A stretch of DNA of 41,458 bases from a virus, in the IMG/VR virus record IMGVR_UViG_3300017783_000059, positions 1-41,458 of that record. One strand, given 5' to 3'. The notes below the pieces were generated by a model. It ran no database searches, had not been told where the DNA came from, and worked only from the letters and a program-made list of their open reading frames with translations. Position numbers and translations under genes: made by a program. This document shows, one piece after another, positions 34,601-41,458 of the stretch. Position 1 is the stretch's first letter; each line of letters starts with the position of its first letter.

Positions 34601-35799
34601 CATTTACAGGTGTAACTAGGGGAGTTACATTTAAATATGATCAAAGAGTTGTGCTTGACACAAATCTAGATAATGATGCTGGCACCTCTCAATATAAATT
34701 TAATGTTGGGGATAGAGTTATTCGTAGAGTAGAAAGCTCTACGAATAAAGTTGCTAAGGTATATGATTGGAATCCAAATCTCAAGGAATTATTAGTAACA
34801 TTTGAGGTTGATGAATTAGCATTTATTGACGGTGGTATTCCAACTACCGAAGATGCAATTGTGCAATTTGATGCTGGAATTCCTACTAGCAGTGCTTCTG
34901 GAGCAAATCCCCACACTTTGATTGCCTCGGATGGTAATACGATTACTTTGTTGACTGTACCAATTTCCACACTTACAGGATTGGACTTTGAAGATGATGA
35001 CGAATTGGAAGGTGTTGGAAATGGGATTCCTGATCTAGTAAATACTGGTAGTCAATACGAAAATCAAATTAATTTGGATGGTGGTATTGCAGTATCTCTG
35101 TATGGTATTGAAGAGACAGTCGGTGGACAGAATACAACTCTCTTCCAAGTTGGAGACAGTATTAAGGATGCAACATTGCCATTTAATTATGCAACTGTAG
35201 TCACTGCAGGTCAATTGAGTGAGGGTATTCCTCATGATGCATTGATCAATATGACTCTGGGTACAGGTAATGGACAAAACTTTAGCACGGGTGAAATTAT
35301 TACTGGATCTGAATCTGGAATTCAGGCAACTGTAGTTGCTTGGAATCCTACAGATAAAATCTTGCAGGTTAATAATGTGGTGCCATATAACACTGGAGAT
35401 GCAAATATCGGTGAAGGTGGATTGTTATATAAATTCTCTACAAACAGCACAATTGTAGACTTTATTGTCGCAGATCAAGGTATTAACTATTCATCTGTGC
35501 CATCGATTTCCGTTGAAAATATTGGTGATATTGGTGTAGTTGCAACACCAGTTATGACAGTTGCAGGAGACCAAATCGAATCAGTAACAATAACTACTGG
35601 TGGATATGGTTATGTGCAAACAGTTGAAGCTAATGTATTACATCCAACAACAACAGTTACTAATGCTGTTGGAGACACAACTGGAGAGGATGCTGTATTG
35701 CAAGCAGTTTTGGGTGCTGAAAAAATTACAGGACAAAATGGAGCATCATTTACAATTTCAAGAATTGACTATAATACCCAAGTCAGATCTTCTTCTTGA
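31663..35799 (+). CDS. Large tail protein with cupredoxin-like and YHYH domains, 1,378 aa
   Basis: Residues 20-95 hold GSGY repeats. Residues 349-464 form a cupredoxin-like domain with His398, Cys452, His455 and Met458 (YYYCKNHRYMSG), the amicyanin-type loop. Residues 500-545 begin a YHYH domain (IIGVAYDGYPIYGPFG, then SSYRLK) that resumes near 690 (GNLDAHNGKFAVTPEYPNGT). A second cupredoxin-like stretch (560-680) is inserted between these halves; it keeps a His (599) but lacks Cys and the loop. Residues 785-910 are more GSGY repeats. Near 940 is a T-x-IYVSNTSAFPGSGDALL module also seen in gp7. The rest is beta-rich, ending in another GYGY unit. It lies between gp7 and gp8, so it is almost surely a baseplate or fibre component. 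I do not know a T4 counterpart. Confidence 0.75.
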   Translation: MAREIPGSGAVIEPVFNEVYGIKAVTVINGGDGYTSSDPPRLTITGCGTPVEAAVLYPIIDDDAGRIIHVRVLESGSGYDPIRVSILPSQDTPDVVNSFNPNRIWQSTPNSQTVSNFQIVENEVVDRLRIESDNNPKPALLAGIREFGNTLLTDNTYDHTIIYRAGKDVPDSGTRAFQSNKTLGIFANGTLLHTPDWGGVGGAPVNFNIDTVKHKHIKSHNEFDGVIDNSNYFYHTNKLIGQFAQKNSVFENGFIRPYTWTIKVEYGNVAIDVTSIDESIAPFEVGRQIDVITNETYAKVAKIVRDGSNNITRLYLREVNGTFANGDLLLGNTGFKCTISDDPVTLNIYYIEFGPNAQEFGPFTPGEYYPIPDNITVKRNSLIIWNQSDSSNAEGIGHPIQFSTTADGALNTGTLYYDSTGASGAPSVDYENEYQTLFLMNEDETNRIYYYCKNHRYMSGYEGDEGYMILDPANDSDPLPNNYYIGSNFLSNGLPDYSRHADGHSKIIGVAYDGYPIYGPFGYTSGRTAGLMTSSYRLKVGNEVTAGRPQQNTEGQVTYTVTVSNNKFLFNGQELDLLNLERGKEYIFNQDDSSNDGEHLFFSTTEDGWHVGSPPVIGDLDYLFSAGMRYFIDGSEVTYAVYLSAFTGATTRELRYSVLVDAPRLLYAFAYSTSGLGLRSVQDGYIMGDFVQDYIYEEGLGNLDAHNGKFAVTPEYPNGTYAYFMAEDNQQNPVYPYVVGPTFYGSPLFVDDEVPEVTQDFPSGALAEPVLNDSGAVEYVKMIRSGDGYFGPANVRILGGSGSGATASPVVQSVTGLTLLNEGTQYATSPSLIFEGGGGQGARGAAEVSTTGKITRIDVIDSGEFYQEAPYILINGGGGGGAKAVARIDQGSIVGIDVVDPGSKFTSVPSVLFTKLVNLRRKVSARQSLNSSNLYISGLLKKAEASDTTIYVSNTSAFPGSGDALLQNETISYTGKTTNSFTGVTRGVTFKYDQRVVLDTNLDNDAGTSQYKFNVGDRVIRRVESSTNKVAKVYDWNPNLKELLVTFEVDELAFIDGGIPTTEDAIVQFDAGIPTSSASGANPHTLIASDGNTITLLTVPISTLTGLDFEDDDELEGVGNGIPDLVNTGSQYENQINLDGGIAVSLYGIEETVGGQNTTLFQVGDSIKDATLPFNYATVVTAGQLSEGIPHDALINMTLGTGNGQNFSTGEIITGSESGIQATVVAWNPTDKILQVNNVVPYNTGDANIGEGGLLYKFSTNSTIVDFIVADQGINYSSVPSISVENIGDIGVVATPVMTVAGDQIESVTITTGGYGYVQTVEANVLHPTTTVTNAVGDTTGEDAVLQAVLGAEKITGQNGASFTISRIDYNTQVRSSS

Positions 35800-35806
35800 T
35801 AAGAAC

Positions 35807-35814
35807 CATAAATA
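35807..35814 (+). promoter_or_regulatory. Late promoter (CATAAATA) for gp8
   Basis: CATAAATA is 27 bases before the gp8 start, in the context ACCATAAATAAAC. It shares the core, though not the full 12-mer, with the sites at 6858 and 30401. A purine-rich ribosome site (AAGAGGA, ending at 35823) and AGGA at 35837-35840 lie between it and the ATG. Confidence 0.72.
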
Positions 35815-35841
35815 AACAAGAGGACAATAATCCCTTAGGAA

Positions 35842-37374
35842 ATGGCAGCTTTACTTACTGATCAATTTAGAATTTTCTCTGCTAGTAAATTCATCAAATC
35901 ACTAGAAGGTCCTATTGCGATCCAAAGTGATGCTGATGCTGGTGGCACGAGAGATCGTTTGTATATCTTCATCGGGAGACCTCAAACGTGGGATAATGAA
36001 AATTCTCCACCCCAAGCAGTGGACTCTTTCCAAGAGTTTTCTGGATCTTATGATGACATGATTTCTTTGAAAAGAGTTTTGGCATCTGATACGATTCAGG
36101 TTGTCCGTAGAATTGACTGGGTATCTCCAGAGCAAACTACGGGTGGTCTAGGTTTTACCTATGACATGTATCGTCATGATTATTCTCCTAGTAAGACTGC
36201 TTCTTCTGGTGCAACTAAACTGTATGATTCCGACTTTTATGTTGTGAATTCTCAGTATCAAGTATATAAGTGCATCTACAATGGCACATCTCCTTCAGAC
36301 CCTAACGGAAAACCATCCACAGTTGAGCCGACTGGCACTTCTACTTCTATTATCACTACTTCTGATGGTTATCGCTGGAAATATCTTTACACCATCCCTG
36401 TTGCTTCTGTTTTGAAGTTTTTCTCTAATGACTACATGCCAGTCTTCTCTAATGATGCGGTGAAGACAAATGCAGTTGCTGGTGAAATTGATACTGTTGT
36501 CATTACTTCAGCAGGATCTGGTTATAATAATGGCACTTACGACAATGTAGGTATTAATGGTGATGGGACAGGTGGTCGTGTTTCTATTGTTGTTGATGGT
36601 GGTAAAATTATTTCCGCTACTGTAACTTCTGGAGGCACGGGTTATACTTTCGGTAAAGTTAGTGTTGATGCTATCACTGGTATCGGCACTGGCACAAGTG
36701 CTCAGGTTGATGTTATCATTCCTCCTCCAAATGGTCATGGTTTTGATCCTACGATTGAGATTGGATCTTATCGTGTCATGATCAATGCGAAACTTTCATA
36801 TGATGAAGGTGCTGGAGACTTCCCGATTGATAACGATTATCGTCGTATTGGTCTTGTAACAAATCCTCTTAAATTTGGAACGTCTGAATTAATTTCAGAT
36901 TTGACAGTATCTGCAACAAAAGCAGTTATTTTCTCTCCTACATTCCAAGGCAATTATGTGCCTGATGAAATTGTCACACAAACTAGAGTTATTGGCGGTA
37001 TTAATATTACTGCTAGAGCGAGGGTTGTTAGTTGGAATGCAACTACTAAAGTTTTGAAGTATTATCAAAATGAAGTCGATGGCATTTTCCCTGAAGTTAC
37101 AGGTACTTTGAATGAATTTGATGGATCTAATGTCATCAGTGGTGCAACTTCTGGTGCTGCTGGTCAACCTGACATCAACTTCCCTGCAGTTCCAAATACA
37201 GCGTCAAGGACAATTAACAATACTGAATATGATTTGGGTATGAAATTTAACAATGGTTATGCAAAACCAGAGATTAAATCTAATACTGGACAAGTCATCT
37301 ATATAGATAACAGACGTGCGATCAGTCGCGCCAATGACCAAGTAGAAGACATTAAAATCGTAATCGAGTTCTAA
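35842..37374 (+). CDS. 8: Baseplate wedge subunit gp8
   Basis: 510 residues against 334 in T4. The N-terminal 200 residues are characteristic of gp8: DRLYIFIGRPQTWDNE followed by SPP, a DDMISLKRV segment, IDWVSPE and YDMYRHDY, then DGYRWKYLYTIPV. In T4 gp8 is a dimer in each wedge, held between gp7, gp10 and gp6. Residues 215-296 are an insertion of two GSGY-type repeats (SAGSGYNNGTYDNVGINGDG; then VTSGGTGYTFGK) resembling a part of gp7 coded near 18430-18740. The core resumes with IEIGSYRVMINAKLSYDEG and ends in an acidic tail with VIYIDNRRAI. The extra length over T4 is largely this insertion plus an added GATSGAAGQ segment. The stop is three bases before the next gene. Confidence 0.9.
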   Translation: MAALLTDQFRIFSASKFIKSLEGPIAIQSDADAGGTRDRLYIFIGRPQTWDNENSPPQAVDSFQEFSGSYDDMISLKRVLASDTIQVVRRIDWVSPEQTTGGLGFTYDMYRHDYSPSKTASSGATKLYDSDFYVVNSQYQVYKCIYNGTSPSDPNGKPSTVEPTGTSTSIITTSDGYRWKYLYTIPVASVLKFFSNDYMPVFSNDAVKTNAVAGEIDTVVITSAGSGYNNGTYDNVGINGDGTGGRVSIVVDGGKIISATVTSGGTGYTFGKVSVDAITGIGTGTSAQVDVIIPPPNGHGFDPTIEIGSYRVMINAKLSYDEGAGDFPIDNDYRRIGLVTNPLKFGTSELISDLTVSATKAVIFSPTFQGNYVPDEIVTQTRVIGGINITARARVVSWNATTKVLKYYQNEVDGIFPEVTGTLNEFDGSNVISGATSGAAGQPDINFPAVPNTASRTINNTEYDLGMKFNNGYAKPEIKSNTGQVIYIDNRRAISRANDQVEDIKIVIEF

Positions 37375-37377
37375 GAC

Positions 37378-40300
37378 ATGCCCCAGAATACTAACCTTAA
37401 CGTTACTCCTTATTACGACGACTTTGATAAGGACAAGAACTTTTACAAGGTGCTTTTCCGTCCAGGATTTCCTATCCAAGCAAGGGAAATCACTACGATG
37501 CAATCGATTCTACAGAATCAGGTTGAAAACATTGGCACACACTTCTTTAAAGAAGGTGCTATGGTCATTCCAGGTCAAGTTGGTTACGATCTGAATGTAC
37601 AAGCAGTTCTTCTACAAGAGTCTTTCCTAGGTAGTGATATTGAAACCTACAGGACTCAACTCAATGGCACTATCATTGAAGGTTTAACAACTGGAGTTAA
37701 GGCAAAGGTTTTATATTCTATTTCAGCAGAAGAGTCTGAAAAGGGATATATTACACTTTATGTAAAGTATATTGATTCTGGAGATACAACTTCAGATACA
37801 AGCAGTAAAACTTTCCAAACTAACGAGCAACTTATTTCCAATAAGGAAATTACATTTGGCACAACTTTGATTGAGGTTGGCACACCATTTGCTCAACTTC
37901 TACCTATTAATGCTATAAATGTTGGATCTGCTGCATATATTGAAGAAGGTGTTTATTTCATCAGAGGATATTTTGTAGACGTACCATCTTCATATATTTT
38001 GCTAGAGCAGTATTCTAGCAATCCTTCTTATAGAGTTGGTCTGGAAATTTATGAATCTATTATCACTCCAGAAGATGATGTATCTTTGAATGATAATGCT
38101 GCAGGCACTTCAAACTATTCAGCACCTGGCGCACATAGATTTAAAATTTCTACGATCTTTGGAAAGAAAGAAATTACCGACGAAGCAGATAAGGACTTCG
38201 TTGAATTACTTAGAATCAAAGAAAGTAAAGTACAGAGTTTTGTAAACAGCACTGCATACAGTGAGTTGGAGAAGTCTTTAGCAAGACGCACCTTTGAGGA
38301 ATCTGGTGACTATGTAATTGATACATTTGATGTTAAAGCGAGAGAGCATCTTGACGATGGATTTAACAATGGTGTATATGCTAGAGGATCTGAATCTGAT
38401 CAAGGTGCAACTGCATCTGAGGAAAAACTAGCAATTGAAATTTCTCCAGGAAAAGCATATGTTAGAGGATATCGCACAGAATTTGTTTCACCACAATATG
38501 TTGATGTAGATAAACCTAGGGAATTTGAAGAAATTAATAATGGTATCATCAATTTTACTTTAGGCAACTTCTTTAAAGTTTATGATGTATATGGTTGGCC
38601 AGAAATTTCTGGAGATGGTGTAAGTAAGGCATATCAAGTTGCAGAATTATATGATGATTGGTCTGCGGATGCTACCTCAGATGTAAAATCTGGTGCTAAT
38701 CAGATTGGTAGATGTAGAGTTGTGCAGATGCAAGAATCTAATACTACATCTTCACAAGGCAATCCTTTCCTTGGTCAAGGATCTTCAAGTGGCATTTATG
38801 ATGTATGGTTCTTTGATGTCCAGATGTGGACAGTATTGAATATCAATAATGCTGTAACTCCATATGTTGCAGGCACTAGAATTAAAGGTAGGACCTCAGG
38901 TGCCACAGCATATATTGCAAGTACTGGTAACAATACACATTACATTTATGTTGAGCAAGTATCGGGACTCTTTAGTAATGGAGAAATTCTAGAGATAGAT
39001 GGTAAGAATGTCGGCACTCTTGAAGCTGCTCATACTTACAATCTAACGGATTCTAGATCCATGTTTGGTCGTAACAATACGAGTGCAATTCGTTTTGGTT
39101 GTAATATTATCCTGAATGATGCAAGACCTATTGAATTGTCTACTGTAAGCATCAGCTCTACTGCTGGTGGTGTCTTAGGTGTAGACAGTCTTTCTGGCGG
39201 CACTGGCGGTTATGCTGAGGAAACTAATGTTGGTACAACTTCTAGCGGCAGTGGCACTGGTCTCACGGTTGATCTTAGTGTTGATGATGATGGTGTTGTC
39301 ACTCTTGCAACTATCAATACTCCTGGTGAAGGATATGCTATCGATGAAGTCGTTACTATTGCTAATACCAATCTCACTGATGGTGTTGGCACAGTAGATA
39401 CAATCAGTGCTGCTGATGCGTCCAGAGCTTCTGGCACTTATAACATTGGAGCATCAGACTATACTACCTCTGGATCTGGCACAAACGCAACTTTCACTAT
39501 TACGGTTGATGGAAGTGGTGCTGCCAGTATCGTAGTTGAAGATAAAGGTGGTGGATATGTTGTAAATGAAACGTTTACAGTTTTGGATACTGTGCTTGGT
39601 AGTGGCGGTGCTGCATCATTAACGTTTGATGTTGCTGCTCTCACTGGTAACACAGCAACTGTTGATGTTAATAAAATTACCGAAGCAAATTCTCTGACTG
39701 GTTTCCGTACTAGATTTGAAAGAGATTTGAGACCTGGAGAAGTTATTACTCCAACAGTGTCTGATGTTGAGGGTAACAATACTATTCGTATTGAAAGAGT
39801 AAATCCAGCAGCAATTGCAACAACAGCAACTAATAAAAAGTCTACTGTAGCTGCTGGTGATGAAATCTTCAACTATGCTAATCAAACTACATCTATTGAT
39901 TTTGGTCTGAGAGTTGGTAGTGTTATCGAAGGAGAGTATGCAGAATTAGTTAGATTGCGTCCTTACATCTTCCAAAAAGACTATCAAAACGGAGAATTGT
40001 CTTTTGACTTGGCAGAAGATGCCATGAGATCTTTGTCTGATGAATCATTCTTTGTCTATAGAAACTTTGCAAACAAACCTGTAATTTCTGGATCGATTAC
40101 ATTTACACTTCCAGAAACCGAAGCATTTGGTGCCTTGGATGGCGAAAACTTTGTGCTTACTATTATTGATGGTGGTGGGACACCTCAAACATTTGCTGAC
40201 GGAGCAAACTTAGATATTGATGCACTTTCTGATGGTGGCACACTTAGTGTTACATATGGTGCCAATAATCAATCTATTGCTATTTCAGGTTTAACAGGTG

Positions 40301-41458
40301 TAGTCACAGTTACTTTAACAGCACTAGTTTCTAAAAATACGGTCTCTAAGAAAATTAAGACCGCTTCTAAGATGAAGGCATTGAAAGTTATTAAAACTAC
40401 TGAAAATGTAGATGTGCAGCAAACTGGTCTTACTTATAGTACTCTCTTTGGTACTAGAGTCCAAGACGAGCAAATTTCTTTCGGAATTAATGATGTTTAT
40501 AATATTCATGCAGTATATGAGTCTTTAGATGATAATGATGCATCTGCGCCATACATTGTCTTAACAGAGTCAACATTCTTTGCAACAGGATCTCTTATTG
40601 TTGGTAAGACTTCAGGTGCAAGAGGCAGAGTAATTTCATTCTCTAACACAAATCTTAGATTGTATTATGTTAATATCAACGAATCTACGTTTATCTCGGG
40701 TGAGACTGTAGAAGGATTTGATACAGATGATGTTGTAATTTCTGGCATTATTGATGATGTTGATGATGCAGTTTTTTCTGGAAGTAAAGTTATTACCAAC
40801 CAGTTTACCTTAGATCAATCCCAAAAGACTAACTTCTATGACTGCTCTAGATTTGTTAGAGATGCAGGCACAGTAGCACCTGCTAGAAGACTGCTGGTAA
40901 TTTTTGATTACTTTGTGCATGAGGCATCGGGTGATTATTTCTCTGCAGAATCTTATAGTGGTATTTTATACAAAGAAATTCCAAACATTAAATTGGATGG
41001 ATCTCTCAAGAAAATTCGTGACCAGGCAGACTTCCGTCCTGCAATTCAAGAATTGAGAAATGGATCTGGCACAGTCACTGCACCATTCTTTGTAAATTGC
41101 TCTACGTTTGACTTCGTTTCTAGAGTATTTGAAACTGGAAATGGATCGACAATTTTTGATATAATGAAGGTCAATACATCGTTTAGATCTGACTATTCAT
41201 GGTATCTTCCTAGAATTGATAATCTATATCTTTCTCACGATGGAGAATTGAGAATTACTTCTGGTGTGTCTGGTTACTATCTAATTCCACCACAACCTGT
41301 CCAGAATGCTATGCTTCTGGCAACCATTGAATACAAACCTTATGTATTCAATCCTGAAGATGATGTAATTATTACATCAGAAGTAATTCGTCGTTACACG
41401 ATGAAAGATATTGGAGCACTAGAAGATAGATTAACTAACGTAGAATACTATACATCCC
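37378..41458 (+). CDS. DUF4815-type tail/baseplate protein (3' truncated by window end)
   Basis: The frame opens at ATG 37378 and is still open at the right edge, giving at least 1,360 residues. The start (MPQNTNLNVTPYYDDFDKDK, then FRPGFPIQAREITTMQSILQ) is the recognisable DUF4815 signature of cyanophage structural proteins that follow gp8, and the sequence includes FFKEGAMVIPGQV. Residues about 600-740 carry Gly/Thr/Ser-rich repeats with PGEGYAIDEVVTI, again of the GSGY kind. Near the edge are conserved-looking segments (LKKIRDQADFRPAI; RRYTMKDIGALEDRL, then TNVEYY), the latter a coiled-coil start. In T4 the next genes after 8 are 9 and 10; correspondence to either is not shown by sequence. 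Role: outer wedge or fibre-attachment protein, inferred from position. Confidence 0.85.
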   Translation, partial: MPQNTNLNVTPYYDDFDKDKNFYKVLFRPGFPIQAREITTMQSILQNQVENIGTHFFKEGAMVIPGQVGYDLNVQAVLLQESFLGSDIETYRTQLNGTIIEGLTTGVKAKVLYSISAEESEKGYITLYVKYIDSGDTTSDTSSKTFQTNEQLISNKEITFGTTLIEVGTPFAQLLPINAINVGSAAYIEEGVYFIRGYFVDVPSSYILLEQYSSNPSYRVGLEIYESIITPEDDVSLNDNAAGTSNYSAPGAHRFKISTIFGKKEITDEADKDFVELLRIKESKVQSFVNSTAYSELEKSLARRTFEESGDYVIDTFDVKAREHLDDGFNNGVYARGSESDQGATASEEKLAIEISPGKAYVRGYRTEFVSPQYVDVDKPREFEEINNGIINFTLGNFFKVYDVYGWPEISGDGVSKAYQVAELYDDWSADATSDVKSGANQIGRCRVVQMQESNTTSSQGNPFLGQGSSSGIYDVWFFDVQMWTVLNINNAVTPYVAGTRIKGRTSGATAYIASTGNNTHYIYVEQVSGLFSNGEILEIDGKNVGTLEAAHTYNLTDSRSMFGRNNTSAIRFGCNIILNDARPIELSTVSISSTAGGVLGVDSLSGGTGGYAEETNVGTTSSGSGTGLTVDLSVDDDGVVTLATINTPGEGYAIDEVVTIANTNLTDGVGTVDTISAADASRASGTYNIGASDYTTSGSGTNATFTITVDGSGAASIVVEDKGGGYVVNETFTVLDTVLGSGGAASLTFDVAALTGNTATVDVNKITEANSLTGFRTRFERDLRPGEVITPTVSDVEGNNTIRIERVNPAAIATTATNKKSTVAAGDEIFNYANQTTSIDFGLRVGSVIEGEYAELVRLRPYIFQKDYQNGELSFDLAEDAMRSLSDESFFVYRNFANKPVISGSITFTLPETEAFGALDGENFVLTIIDGGGTPQTFADGANLDIDALSDGGTLSVTYGANNQSIAISGLTGVVTVTLTALVSKNTVSKKIKTASKMKALKVIKTTENVDVQQTGLTYSTLFGTRVQDEQISFGINDVYNIHAVYESLDDNDASAPYIVLTESTFFATGSLIVGKTSGARGRVISFSNTNLRLYYVNINESTFISGETVEGFDTDDVVISGIIDDVDDAVFSGSKVITNQFTLDQSQKTNFYDCSRFVRDAGTVAPARRLLVIFDYFVHEASGDYFSAESYSGILYKEIPNIKLDGSLKKIRDQADFRPAIQELRNGSGTVTAPFFVNCSTFDFVSRVFETGNGSTIFDIMKVNTSFRSDYSWYLPRIDNLYLSHDGELRITSGVSGYYLIPPQPVQNAMLLATIEYKPYVFNPEDDVIITSEVIRRYTMKDIGALEDRLTNVEYYTS

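Noticed and set aside
39459-39872. A 137-residue open frame on the - strand near the right end
   Set aside because: It lies opposite the Gly/Thr-rich repeats of the DUF4815 gene. Such low-complexity DNA gives long antisense frames by composition alone.

Overview
The window is a piece of a T4-like marine myovirus, most probably a cyanophage (Synechococcus or Prochlorococcus host). Three things point there. The order gp25 - gp6 - gp7 - gp8 is that of a T4-type baseplate wedge. The DNA is AT-rich, with late promoters of the form CATAAATA in front of structural genes. Several small proteins (the 113-residue MRKIE protein, the 48-residue basic protein, the 2OG-Fe(II) oxygenase, the DUF4815 protein) look like families I know from cyanomyoviruses. 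Three exact copies of TTTTCCACA, the box recognised by cyanobacterial DnaA, agree with a cyanobacterial host. All supported genes are on the + strand.

Left part (1-3576): tightly packed small accessory genes, mostly of unknown function. Recognisable are a 2-oxoglutarate/Fe(II) dioxygenase (577-1248) and an AbrB/SpoVT-type swapped-hairpin protein (3073-3240). Two gaps here carry signals: 1702-1989 has a DnaA-box cluster and an exact-consensus sigma70 promoter; 2666-2849 has a second near-consensus sigma70 promoter and a hairpin. Host-type promoters in this part and T4-type late promoters in the next suggest a boundary between early and late expression.

Middle and right part (3577-41458): the baseplate module. 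It holds a Cys-rich structural protein (857 aa), a PAAR spike-tip protein, a 48-residue basic protein, a strong terminator, a late promoter, then gp25, gp6 and one enormous gene (9326-30394, 7,022 residues). The giant keeps two sequence marks of T4 gp7 (FYSTKG near residue 700 and W-x7-VHP near 3481-3491), so it is a baseplate wedge initiator swollen by insertions. The insertions read as adhesion modules: Gly-Ser-Gly-Tyr beta repeats, a YHYH domain, a propeller-like stretch, two LamG-like domains, a seven-repeat FG-GAP propeller and two jelly-roll-like domains. Two further tail proteins follow (409 and 1,378 aa), both with a cupredoxin-like domain that keeps an amicyanin-type copper ligand set, then gp8 (510 aa, with an inserted repeat module) and a DUF4815 protein that runs off the end.

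Working picture: gp25, gp6, gp7, gp8 and the PAAR tip build the baseplate. Much of the coding capacity has been spent on shared beta-rich and putatively sugar- or metal-binding modules shuffled among neighbouring genes, so the baseplate itself may form a large host-contact surface. The assignments of gp25, gp6, gp8, PAAR and gp7 rest on sequence resemblance and gene order; the adhesion and copper-binding roles are inference.
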